Below are positions 1 to 7,422 of a stretch of DNA of 64,000 nt, piece after piece. The notes beneath the pieces are model-generated. The model did not search any database and was not told the DNA's origin. It saw only the letters and a list, made by a program, of their open reading frames with translations. Each line of letters begins with the position of its first letter. Position 1 is the first letter of the stretch. This DNA is from Paraburkholderia sp. BCC1886. GTDB taxonomy: Bacteria; Pseudomonadota; Gammaproteobacteria; Burkholderiales; Burkholderiaceae. Location of the stretch: assembly GCF_900996245.1 (NCBI RefSeq), contig NZ_CAAJGK010000129.1, positions 226,161-290,160 of the forward strand, in the 5' to 3' direction. The position numbers and the translations under genes are program-made.

Positions 1-33
1 TTCTCCATCACCTTGATTCAGGCCGCTGTTGCG

Positions 34-63
34 ACGCCGAAAACGCAAGCGTTGCGTCGGCGT
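34..63 (-). terminator. possible terminator of the CoA-ester operon
   Basis: A hairpin with a 7-bp outer stem (ACGCCGA at 34-40 pairing with TCGGCGT at 57-63) encloses a second short palindrome, AACGC-AA-GCGTT. It lies about 97 bp beyond the stop codon of the last gene of the minus-strand operon. There is no clean T-run on the minus strand, so this is a weak call; it could also be a plain intergenic palindrome. Confidence 0.3.
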
Positions 64-159
64 TGACAGCGAATCTGACTGGAGAATCGATTATGTTCTG
101 CGAGCGCTTAATATCTAAACGACGAATCGTCAGAAGCTAGTGGGCTTTTCTTCTTTCTC

Positions 160-1536
160 TCAGCGCGTCCACGCAAATGCGGCGAGCGCCACCATCACGG
201 TGACGGCGCCGCCGATGCGCGTCGCGATCTGCGCGAACGGCATCAATTCCATCCGGTCCGCGGCGGTCAGGATCGCGACGTCGCCGGTTCCGCCCAGGCC
301 GCTATGCGTCGCGTTGACGATCGCGGCTTCGATCGGGTACATGCCGACGAGTTTGCCCACCACGAAGCCGGTCACCACCAGCGTCAACACCGTCGACGCC
401 GCGGTGACGATGTTGACCCAATGGAAGGCCGTGACGATTTCGCCCCACGGCGTCATCGCGACGCTGATCGCGAACATCAGCGGGTACGTGACCGCGGTCG
501 AGAAAAAGCCGTACATGAAGCGCGCGCCACCGCGCACGCGCGGCGACACCACCTGGAACAACTGCGCCGCGACCACTAGCACCAGCATCACGACCGGCGC
601 CGGCCAGCCGAACAGTTGCTGGGCGAGCACGCCGATCAGATAGAGCGTGATGGCCGTGGCGCCCGCCGCCGCAACCGAACTCACGTCGAATTCGAACGAC
701 AGCGGGGCGCGATGCATGGCGTCGTCGCCGGCATTCGCGGCGACGGTCAACTGCCCGTTGCCGGTCCAGCCGGGCTTACGCGTGCCGACGTAATTCAATA
801 GGCCCGCGCAGCAGATCGCAACGATATTGCCGAGCATCACCGCAGAGAGCGCCTGCGCGAACATGGGCCCCTGTTCGACGTTCATGATCTGCGCGTAGCC
901 GGCGGACAGCGGCAGGGCGCCTTCGCCGACACCGCCGGCCATGATCGGCACCACCACCATGAAAAGCGCGTGGCGCGCCTGCATGCCGAGCGCGACGCCG
1001 ACACCCGTGCCCACGCAAGCCGCCGCGACGGAGCCGGCCGCCACCGGAATGAAGATCCGCACGAAGCCTTTGATCAGGGTCTGCCGGTCCATGCTCAGCA
1101 CGCTGCCGACGATAATCGCGGCGATGAACAGATACAGGAAGTTTGAGGTCTTCGTGAAGTCGGTGACCGCCTTGACGATGGGCGCCGGCATCAGCTTGTA
1201 GTAGACCAGCATCGACGGAATGAAGGCCGCGAAAATCGACGTCGCGCCCACGTGGCGAATCCACGGAATACGTTTGGCCAGTTCCGCGCAGGTGAAGCCG
1301 CCGAGTGCCACCAGAGCGATGCCGGTCGGCAGGTCCGAGGCGAGCTTGCCGCGCGCCGTCATCGCGGCGAGCACGGCGACCAGCACGAAGTAGATGGGCA
1401 CCGGCAGCGATCCGATGCGCGCATCGAAGAGCGCCCACCAGCGGTCCTTGAAGGTGGGGCGCGCGTCGGGTGCGCTGGCTTCGTTCATCGCGATAGCGGG
1501 ATCGCGCGCGGCTTCCTGCGTGGTGGCGGCTTTCAT
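160..1536 (-). CDS. 2-hydroxycarboxylate transporter family protein (CitS/MaeN/CimH type)
   Basis: An inner-membrane secondary transporter of the 2HCT family, which in studied members moves citrate, malate or lactate-type hydroxy acids in symport with Na+ or H+. The 458-residue protein has a soluble N-terminus of about 50 residues, then about eleven hydrophobic segments and the Gly-rich stretch GGVGEGALPLS that matches the re-entrant-loop region of the family. The start is the ATG at 1536, where GGAGAC lies 8 nt upstream; the frame stays open to 1614. It is the last gene of a minus-strand operon with a CoA-ester lyase, a CoA-transferase, an amidohydrolase and an AtoE-type carrier. That context points to import of a hydroxy-dicarboxylate as its job (inference). 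The family assignment is secure and the substrate is unknown. Confidence 0.88.
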   Translation of the reverse strand: MKAATTQEAARDPAIAMNEASAPDARPTFKDRWWALFDARIGSLPVPIYFVLVAVLAAMTARGKLASDLPTGIALVALGGFTCAELAKRIPWIRHVGATSIFAAFIPSMLVYYKLMPAPIVKAVTDFTKTSNFLYLFIAAIIVGSVLSMDRQTLIKGFVRIFIPVAAGSVAAACVGTGVGVALGMQARHALFMVVVPIMAGGVGEGALPLSAGYAQIMNVEQGPMFAQALSAVMLGNIVAICCAGLLNYVGTRKPGWTGNGQLTVAANAGDDAMHRAPLSFEFDVSSVAAAGATAITLYLIGVLAQQLFGWPAPVVMLVLVVAAQLFQVVSPRVRGGARFMYGFFSTAVTYPLMFAISVAMTPWGEIVTAFHWVNIVTAASTVLTLVVTGFVVGKLVGMYPIEAAIVNATHSGLGGTGDVAILTAADRMELMPFAQIATRIGGAVTVMVALAAFAWTR

Positions 1537-1585
1537 CGAGGCGTCTCCGTTCATCGTTATGTTCCTTGCAGCAGGCTCTGCACCG

Positions 1586-2953
1586 TCACACCAGCAGCAG
1601 CAACGCCGCGCCATACACCAGCAGGCCGACGATAAAGGTCGCGACCGTGAAGCCGAGCACCCGTTGCACGCCGATGCCCGCCATCGCTACGACCGGTGCC
1701 GCCCAGAACGGCTGCAACATGTTCGACACCTGCTCGCCCATCGCGACCGCCATCGTCGTGGCGGGCACCGACGCATGCAGCGCGACCGCCGCCGGCACCA
1801 CGAACGGACCCTGCACGGCCCAGTGGCCGCCGCCGCTCGGAATGAAGAACGTGACGATCACCGAGCACACGTAACTCCAGAACGGCAGCGTGTGCGCATT
1901 CGAAATGGCAATGAAGAAATGCGAGATCACGTTCGGCAAACCCGTCGCGTCCATCATGCCCATCACGCCGCCGTACAGCGGGTATTGCAGCATCATCGAG
2001 CCGGTCTGTCTGGCAGCGTTTTTGACGGCATCCGCGTAAGCCAGCGGATAGCCGTGCAGGATCACGCCGCCGACGAACATCACGAAGATCACCGCATTCA
2101 CGCCGGAAAACGGCAGATGCTCGACCTGCGTGAGCACCAGCACGGCCACCCCCGCTACGCCGATAAAGGCGCTACCCAGCCACGAGTATTCGAGCCAGCG
2201 GGCGAAGCTCAGCTTGCCGGCCGGACGTTCGCGCGGCGGCGCATCGGGATGCTTGTCGGTATCCAGCACGACGATGTCCGCATCCGCGGGCTTGAGCCAC
2301 GCGAAGACGAACGGCATTGCCACCAGCATGACGAGCGTCGGCACGAGGTTGAAGCGGGTGAACACGGTACTGCCCAACGGCAGAATCTGGCCGGTCAGCT
2401 TCTGCACGACGTTCATCGCGCTGCCGGAGGTGGACTGCGCAAGCGCGATCGAACTGGAGATGCCGCTCGCCCACACGACCCAGCCGGAGAAACCGGCCGC
2501 GACGATCCACGCGAAGTCCACCCGCATGCGCCTCGCGACTTCACGCGCGAGCATCGCGCCGACCACGAGTCCGAAGCCCCAGTTGCAGAACGATGCAACG
2601 GCCACCAGCACGAAGACGAGCGCGGCCGCCTGATTCGGTGTGCGCGCCACCGAGACGAGCGCCTTGAAGAGTCGCTGCACGAACGGCGCATGGGCGAACG
2701 CATGACCGGTTACGAGAATCAGCGTGATCTGGAAGGCGAACGTCAGAATATCGAAGAAGCCTTTGTACCAGCCGCCGATCAGATGCGCGGCCGACGCTTG
2801 CGGTGCGAAGGCGACCGACAGCAACGCGACCACGACGGTGATGAGGATCGCCAGGACGAACGGGTCGGGAATCATGCGTTCGAACAGGCGGATAGTCGCT
2901 TCGGTGAAGCGTGTTTTGCTGGCTGCGCTGGCGGCGGGTGGGGCGGTTTTCAA
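1586..2953 (-). CDS. atoE: short-chain fatty acid transporter, AtoE family
   Basis: A polytopic inner-membrane carrier of 455 residues, the usual AtoE length. The opening motif RLFERMIPDPFVLAI, a central SGSAMN and the late FFIPSGGGHWAVQGP are characteristic of the family, which is linked to short-chain fatty acid uptake. I place the start at a TTG codon at 2953 because GGAGAC sits directly upstream at the right distance and matches the ribosome binding sites of the genes on either side; there is no suitable ATG. It lies between an amidohydrolase and a second, unrelated transporter, so the operon carries two carriers. The cargo here may be a carboxylate other than acetoacetate or butyrate. 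Confidence 0.88.
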   Translation of the reverse strand: MKTAPPAASAASKTRFTEATIRLFERMIPDPFVLAILITVVVALLSVAFAPQASAAHLIGGWYKGFFDILTFAFQITLILVTGHAFAHAPFVQRLFKALVSVARTPNQAAALVFVLVAVASFCNWGFGLVVGAMLAREVARRMRVDFAWIVAAGFSGWVVWASGISSSIALAQSTSGSAMNVVQKLTGQILPLGSTVFTRFNLVPTLVMLVAMPFVFAWLKPADADIVVLDTDKHPDAPPRERPAGKLSFARWLEYSWLGSAFIGVAGVAVLVLTQVEHLPFSGVNAVIFVMFVGGVILHGYPLAYADAVKNAARQTGSMMLQYPLYGGVMGMMDATGLPNVISHFFIAISNAHTLPFWSYVCSVIVTFFIPSGGGHWAVQGPFVVPAAVALHASVPATTMAVAMGEQVSNMLQPFWAAPVVAMAGIGVQRVLGFTVATFIVGLLVYGAALLLLV

Positions 2954-3047
2954 CAGGGTCTCCGTTATGTTTCTCGTTGCGTCGTTCTGTCGTTCTTTCG
3001 TTCTTTCGTTGCGCGTTCGATGCGCGTCTTTCCGTGTGGCTACGCGG

Positions 3048-3941
3048 TCAGGGTGAGTCCGGCCTGCATAACGCGGCGAAGTCGTAAAGCGCCGCCGGGT
3101 TGTCGACCAGAATGCGCTGACGCAATGCCGTGTCGCCGCGCGTCCAGCTATCGAGCAGATCGACCAGTTGCAGGTCGTCGGGCTTGCGAGTCTCGGTGAC
3201 ATGCGGCCAGTCGCTGCCCCACACCACGCGTTCGGGTAGCGCGTCGAGCCACGCGCGAGCGGTCGCGGCGGTATCCGCGTAATCGCCTGCGAGACCGAGC
3301 GCCGAGTCCAGATAGGGCCCCGACAGCTTGATCCAGACGCGGCCGTTACCGGCCAGTTCGCGCACGATCGCGAAGGCCGGATGCGACGCGCCCGCAGGCA
3401 TCGGCAGACGCGCCAGATGATCGAACACGATGGTCGCAGGCAGCCGCGCAAGCATCGCGCGATGTTCGACGATCTGCTCTGCGGTCCAGTGCAGTTGCAC
3501 GTGCCAACCGAGTGCCGCGACGCGCTGCGCGAGCGGTTCGACCATCTCGAACGTGACGGCCGCATTGGCCGGCGTGTACAGCGTGAAGCGGATACCGCGA
3601 ATGCCGCCTGCGTGCAGCGCGGCCAGTTCGGCATCGCTCACGTCGGGCGTCAGCACGGCGACGCCGCGCGTGCGGTCGGCGCCCAGTCGCCGGATCGCGT
3701 CGAGCGTGACGCGGTTGTCGGTGCCATAGGGACGCGGCGTGACGACCACGGTGCGCTGCGTGCCGATGCGCTGTTGCACGGCCAGATAATCGTCGACGCC
3801 CGCATGCGCCGGGAAGCCCGCATGACGCGCGCCGTCCGCGAGAAAGCGGCGCTCGTAGATATGCATGTGCGAATCGCAGGCGCCTGAAGGCATCCGGTTC
3901 GCCGGAAACGAGGCAGCGTCGTCGCGCTGTAACGAAGTCAT
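3048..3941 (-). CDS. amidohydrolase-2 family hydrolase (2-pyrone-4,6-dicarboxylate lactonase-like)
   Basis: A TIM-barrel metal-dependent hydrolase of 297 residues. The HxH metal motif is visible near the N-terminus (CDSHMHIYE). Later come IVFDHLAR with the conserved His and VVWGSDWPH with the catalytic Asp. This pattern is typical of the LigI / D-galactarolactone isomerase / 4-sulfomuconolactonase branch, which opens or rearranges lactones of carboxylic acids. The start at 3941 follows GGAGAC by 6 nt. It is third in the operon after the CitE-like lyase and the CoA-transferase, so it may supply the hydroxy acid that is then activated (inference). The intergenic stretch before the next gene (2954-3047) contains tandem TCGTTCTT-like octamers and no gene. 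Confidence 0.85.
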   Translation of the reverse strand: MTSLQRDDAASFPANRMPSGACDSHMHIYERRFLADGARHAGFPAHAGVDDYLAVQQRIGTQRTVVVTPRPYGTDNRVTLDAIRRLGADRTRGVAVLTPDVSDAELAALHAGGIRGIRFTLYTPANAAVTFEMVEPLAQRVAALGWHVQLHWTAEQIVEHRAMLARLPATIVFDHLARLPMPAGASHPAFAIVRELAGNGRVWIKLSGPYLDSALGLAGDYADTAATARAWLDALPERVVWGSDWPHVTETRKPDDLQLVDLLDSWTRGDTALRQRILVDNPAALYDFAALCRPDSP

Positions 3942-3981
3942 CGCGGTCTCCGTGTCGTGGTTGTTTTTTGCGGGACGCTTT

Positions 3982-5292
3982 TCAGAGCACCGCGCGTGTC
4001 GCGCGCAGCGCGGCGATCTCGGCATCGCTCCAGCCCGCGTCGCGCAGCACCGCGTCGGAATGCTGGCCGAAGCCAGGTGCTGCGAGCGGTGCGGGACCGG
4101 CGCTGTCGCCGAAACGGATCGGCTGCCGGAAGCCACGGTAACGGCCCACGCCCGGATACTCGTACGTGGCGACCATCTCCTCGGCTTGCACCTGCGGATC
4201 GTCGAACATGTCGTCGATACTGCGTGCGGCCGAGCAGGGCACGGCGTCGCCGAACAGCGCTTCCCATTCGAGTGCGCTTCTCGCCGCCAGCGCTTCGTGC
4301 AGACGCGGCACGATTTCGTCGCGATGCTGCGCGCGCTTGCGGACCGAATCGTAGCGCTCGTCGTTCGCGAGCGCAGCGAGGCCGACCTTGTCGCACAGCG
4401 ACTGCCAGAAATGCGGCGTGTTCGCGGAGATATACAGATAGCCTTCGCGCGTCGGATGAATCCCGGTGATGCCGCCCGAGCGCATATCGCGACCGATCTC
4501 TTTCGGTTCGCCCTCGGCCCAGATCATGCGCGCCGACTGCATGGCCAGCGCGCTGCGCAGCAGCGACACGCCGACGTACTGGCCGACGCCGTTGCGCTCG
4601 CGCTGGAACAACGCCGACGCGACACCCGCTGCGACCAGCGCCGCCGCGTAGTAATCGACGACGGAGCCGTAGAGAATTTCCGGCGGCCCATCGGCCTTGC
4701 CTTGCAAGGTGCACATCCCGCTCATGGTTTGCAGCACCTGGTCGTAGCCGGCCTTGTCCCTGTTCGGGCCGGTTTCGCCGTAACCGGTGACCGCGCAGTA
4801 GATGAGCCGCGGGTTGATCTCGCGCAACTGCTCGTAGGCAATGCCCAGGCGCGCGGGCACGCTGGGGCGGAAATTGTGGACCAGCACGTCGGCGCTCCTG
4901 ACGAGCCGCATCAGCACGTCGAGCGCTTCGGGCTGTTTCAGGTCGAGCACGAGCCCGCGCTTGCCGCGATTCACGCCGAGAAACGCGCGGCTTTCCGCTT
5001 CGAGCGTGGACGGATATTTGCGCAGGTTATCGCCGCTGGGCGGCTCGATCTTGATGACCTCGGCGCCCTGGTCGGACAGCAGCGTGCACCCATACGGCCC
5101 GGCGATATAGGCACTCAGGTCGAGTACGCGGATGCCGGCCAGCGGCCCCGGCGCGTCCGTCGGCGCGGCGCTCGAGCCGGTTGCGCCGCTTGCGCCGCTT
5201 GTGCCGCTTGTGCCGCTTGTGCCGCTTGTGCCGCTTGCGCCGCTTGCGCCATTCGCGCCATTCGTGCCGGTTTCAGGTGAGGTTGCTTCCAT
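3982..5292 (-). CDS. class III CoA-transferase (CaiB/BaiF family)
   Basis: Transfers CoA between carboxylic acids through an aspartyl-CoA intermediate. The 436-residue protein shows the family opening GPLAGIRVLDLSAYIAGPYG, the LKQPEALD segment and GYDQVLQTMSG, whose Asp matches the nucleophile of formyl-CoA transferase. The start at 5292 follows GGAAACGATC. An unusual N-terminal extension of about 48 residues contains nine tandem tripeptides of Gly-Thr/Ala-Ser type (residues 12-38) and is absent from typical family members. It sits directly downstream of a CitE-like lyase. This pairing occurs in malate, citramalate and itaconate pathways, where the transferase makes the hydroxyacyl-CoA and the lyase cleaves it. 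The exact acid cannot be read from the sequence. Confidence 0.92.
   Translation of the reverse strand: MEATSPETGTNGANGASGASGTSGTSGTSGTSGASGATGSSAAPTDAPGPLAGIRVLDLSAYIAGPYGCTLLSDQGAEVIKIEPPSGDNLRKYPSTLEAESRAFLGVNRGKRGLVLDLKQPEALDVLMRLVRSADVLVHNFRPSVPARLGIAYEQLREINPRLIYCAVTGYGETGPNRDKAGYDQVLQTMSGMCTLQGKADGPPEILYGSVVDYYAAALVAAGVASALFQRERNGVGQYVGVSLLRSALAMQSARMIWAEGEPKEIGRDMRSGGITGIHPTREGYLYISANTPHFWQSLCDKVGLAALANDERYDSVRKRAQHRDEIVPRLHEALAARSALEWEALFGDAVPCSAARSIDDMFDDPQVQAEEMVATYEYPGVGRYRGFRQPIRFGDSAGPAPLAAPGFGQHSDAVLRDAGWSDAEIAALRATRAVL
5179..5259 (-). repeat. in-frame 9-bp tandem repeat in the CoA-transferase N-terminus
   Basis: About nine consecutive 9-bp units encode Gly-Ala/Thr-Ser tripeptides. 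On the plus strand the most uniform part is four copies of TGTGCCGCT flanked by TGCGCCGCT variants. The period is a multiple of three, so slippage would change protein length without shifting the frame. Confidence 0.9.
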
Positions 5293-5361
5293 GATCGTTT
5301 CCGTGTGTTTCAGGTTGGCGGCGGCATGCAAAAAGCGCTTCGACGATAGTCGCCCGGTTGC

Positions 5362-6243
5362 TCACTCGCCTTCGACGAGCCCGAGCCGCACCGCATCGCG
5401 AACCAGCGCACGCGCACGCTCGACGAACGGCGGATCGATCATCTTGCCGTCCACTACATACGCGCCGACGTGATTCGCGTCCGCTTCACGCGCCGCTTCG
5501 ACGACGCGCAACGCGTGCGCGATCTCTTCGTCGGAAGGGCGGAATACCTCGTTGGCGAGGGCAATCTGGCTCGGATGAATACAGCTTTTGCCGAGAAACC
5601 CCAGCGAGCGCGCGAGTTGCGCCTCGGCACGAAAACCCGCTTCGTCCTTGATATTGGCGAACGCGGTGTCGTACGCAAACACGCCCGCTTCGCCCGCCGC
5701 GATGCGCAACGCGAACATCGCCTGGGCAATCGCCGTCGTCTCGCGCCGCGCGATACCAAGCGGTTCGAACAGGTCGCCGAGCCCGAGTTGCAGACCCGCG
5801 ACGCGTGGATCCGCCCTCGCGAGTTCGGCGGCGAGCCGCAGCGCTTTCGGCGATTCGACGTTGAGCAGCAGGCGGATTGGCGTGCTCACGCCGTTGGCGG
5901 CTTCGGCATGCGCCAGCGCATCCGCTGCGGCGCGCACGTCGTCGACGCTTTCGGGTTTCGGCAGATTGACGAAGTCGAGACCGGGTTGCGCAATCGCGGC
6001 GATGTCGTCGGCGAAATGCGGCGTGTCGAGTGCGTTGACGCGCACGATCAACACCTTGCGCGGTGTCGCCGGATTCGTTACCCGCCCGGAGCGCAATAGT
6101 TCGCGCAATGCGGTGCGCGCCTGCGGCTTGCGGTCGGCCGCAACGGCGTCTTCCAGATCGAAGGACAACGCGTCGGCGGCGCTGGCGAAGGCCTTGTCGA
6201 ACAACTCCGGGCGCGACGCGGGGACGAACAGTTTGCTTCGCAT
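5362..6243 (-). CDS. HpcH/HpaI aldolase family CoA-ester lyase (CitE-like)
   Basis: A 293-residue TIM-barrel lyase of the CitE / malyl-CoA and citramalyl-CoA lyase family. Diagnostic features are the N-terminal MRSKLFVPASRPELFDKA, the DALSFDLEDAV segment with the metal-binding acidic residues, the Arg of VRVNALDT, LLLNVESPKALR with the conserved Glu, and GKSCIHPSQI near the end. Such enzymes cleave beta-hydroxyacyl-CoA esters to acetyl-CoA plus a 2-oxo acid, or hydrolyse malyl-CoA. It is the first gene of the operon and is divergent from the LysR regulator at 6346, with a 102-bp shared promoter region. Together with the downstream CoA-transferase it forms an activation-plus-cleavage pair. Confidence 0.92.
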   Translation of the reverse strand: MRSKLFVPASRPELFDKAFASAADALSFDLEDAVAADRKPQARTALRELLRSGRVTNPATPRKVLIVRVNALDTPHFADDIAAIAQPGLDFVNLPKPESVDDVRAAADALAHAEAANGVSTPIRLLLNVESPKALRLAAELARADPRVAGLQLGLGDLFEPLGIARRETTAIAQAMFALRIAAGEAGVFAYDTAFANIKDEAGFRAEAQLARSLGFLGKSCIHPSQIALANEVFRPSDEEIAHALRVVEAAREADANHVGAYVVDGKMIDPPFVERARALVRDAVRLGLVEGE

Positions 6244-6297
6244 GTCTCGCTTCCTTGTGTTTATTTATTCAGCGAAGTCTAAAGCCGTGCTGGATTT

Positions 6298-6320
6298 AGA
6301 TAAACTATTCGTCTCTATCT
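6298..6320. promoter_or_regulatory. candidate LysR binding site in the divergent promoter
   Basis: AGATA at 6298-6302 and TATCT at 6316-6320 form an inverted repeat separated by 13 bp, midway between the divergent CoA-ester lyase and LysR genes. The position and AT-rich character suit a LysR recognition site. The spacing is only broadly like the T-N11-A consensus. Confidence 0.35.
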
Positions 6321-6345
6321 TCAAACAATACTTAAGCTTTCTTTC

Positions 6346-7284
6346 ATGGACATCACTTTTCTCGCGAATCTGCTGCTGGTCGTGGATAGCGGCTCGATGG
6401 CCGAAGCGGCTCGCCGCGTGGGCGTCACGCCGGCCGCGGTGGCGCAGCAGGTGCAGGCGCTGGAGCGCGAACTCGGTGTGGAGTTGCTGACGCGCTCGGG
6501 CCGCACCGTCAGGCCGACCGAGGCGGGGCATCGCGTCATCGACCGGGCGCGCGCGCTGGTGCGCGAGTTCGCGGAACTGAAGGCGTTTGCGCTGGAGGGC
6601 GAGGCGGCGGGGGAACTGCGCATCGGCACGATCACCACCGCGTTGCTGAGTCTGGTGCCCGACGTGCTGTCCGGCTTCGCGGCGGCGTTTGCGCAGGCCA
6701 AGGTGCTGATCCGCGCGGGCACCTCGACGGAGCTGTACGAAGCGCTGCAGCGCGGCGATATCGACGTGGCCGTGTGTCTGCATCCGGCGTTCGCGCTGTC
6801 GAAGGCTTACGGCTGGCATCTGCTGCGCGAGGAACCGCTCGTGGTGCTGGCGCCGTCCCGTTTCGCCGCTCACGATCCGCACGAACTGCTCGCTGGCGAA
6901 CCGTTTATCCGCTACGACCGCTCGCTCGGCGGCGGCAAGCAGGCGGACCAGTACCTGCGCGCCGCGAAGATCGTGCCGCACGAACTGTTCGAACTCAACG
7001 CGCTCATGGCCATCACGATGATGGTCGATCGCGGACTCGGCGTGTCGCTCGTCCCGGACATCGTGTCGCCGCTCACTACCCATTTGCAGGTCGCCAAACT
7101 GGCGCTGCCGGTGCCCACCGAACCGCGCCGTTTCGGCGTGCTCTGGCATCGGGCGTCCCCGCGTGGGCGGCTGATTCGCGGCTTTCTGGAGTGCGCCGAT
7201 AAGGTCCTGGAGGACGAGCACAAGTCGCGCAAGCCTTTGATATTCGACGCTCCGCCCGACGCGAACCCGTCGGCGCCGATGTAA
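6346..7284 (+). CDS. LysR-family transcriptional regulator
   Basis: A 312-residue regulator. The winged helix-turn-helix occupies about residues 3-62 (VDSGSMAEAARRVGVTPAAVAQQVQALERELG). It is followed by a linker helix and a periplasmic-binding-like effector domain from about residue 90 (GELRIGTITTALL). It is transcribed away from the five-gene CoA-ester/transport operon, with 102 bp between the start codons. That is the standard layout for a LysR activator of the neighbouring operon, so the likely co-inducer is the acid taken up or its CoA-pathway product (inference). The C-terminal 20 residues are Pro-rich and look unstructured. Confidence 0.93.
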   Translation: MDITFLANLLLVVDSGSMAEAARRVGVTPAAVAQQVQALERELGVELLTRSGRTVRPTEAGHRVIDRARALVREFAELKAFALEGEAAGELRIGTITTALLSLVPDVLSGFAAAFAQAKVLIRAGTSTELYEALQRGDIDVAVCLHPAFALSKAYGWHLLREEPLVVLAPSRFAAHDPHELLAGEPFIRYDRSLGGGKQADQYLRAAKIVPHELFELNALMAITMMVDRGLGVSLVPDIVSPLTTHLQVAKLALPVPTEPRRFGVLWHRASPRGRLIRGFLECADKVLEDEHKSRKPLIFDAPPDANPSAPM

Positions 7285-7422
7285 ACAAGCGTATATCGCG
7301 CGGCTTTCCGCTAAAGTTGCGGGAAATAAGTTTTACAGAAAATCCGCCGATGTCCGGGCCGCTGCAGCGTGGCTACAGCGAAAGCGCATCAGGCGGGAGA
7401 TCAACGTCTACAGGAAATATCC

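Noticed and set aside
1394..3199. Long plus-strand open frame of about 600 codons opposite the two transporter genes
   Set aside because: It is antisense to clearly conserved membrane proteins, very Arg/His-rich and lacks a ribosome binding site. High GC bias creates such shadow frames.
5179..5259. CRISPR-like array
   Set aside because: The 9-bp units are contiguous, in frame with a conserved gene and have no spacers.
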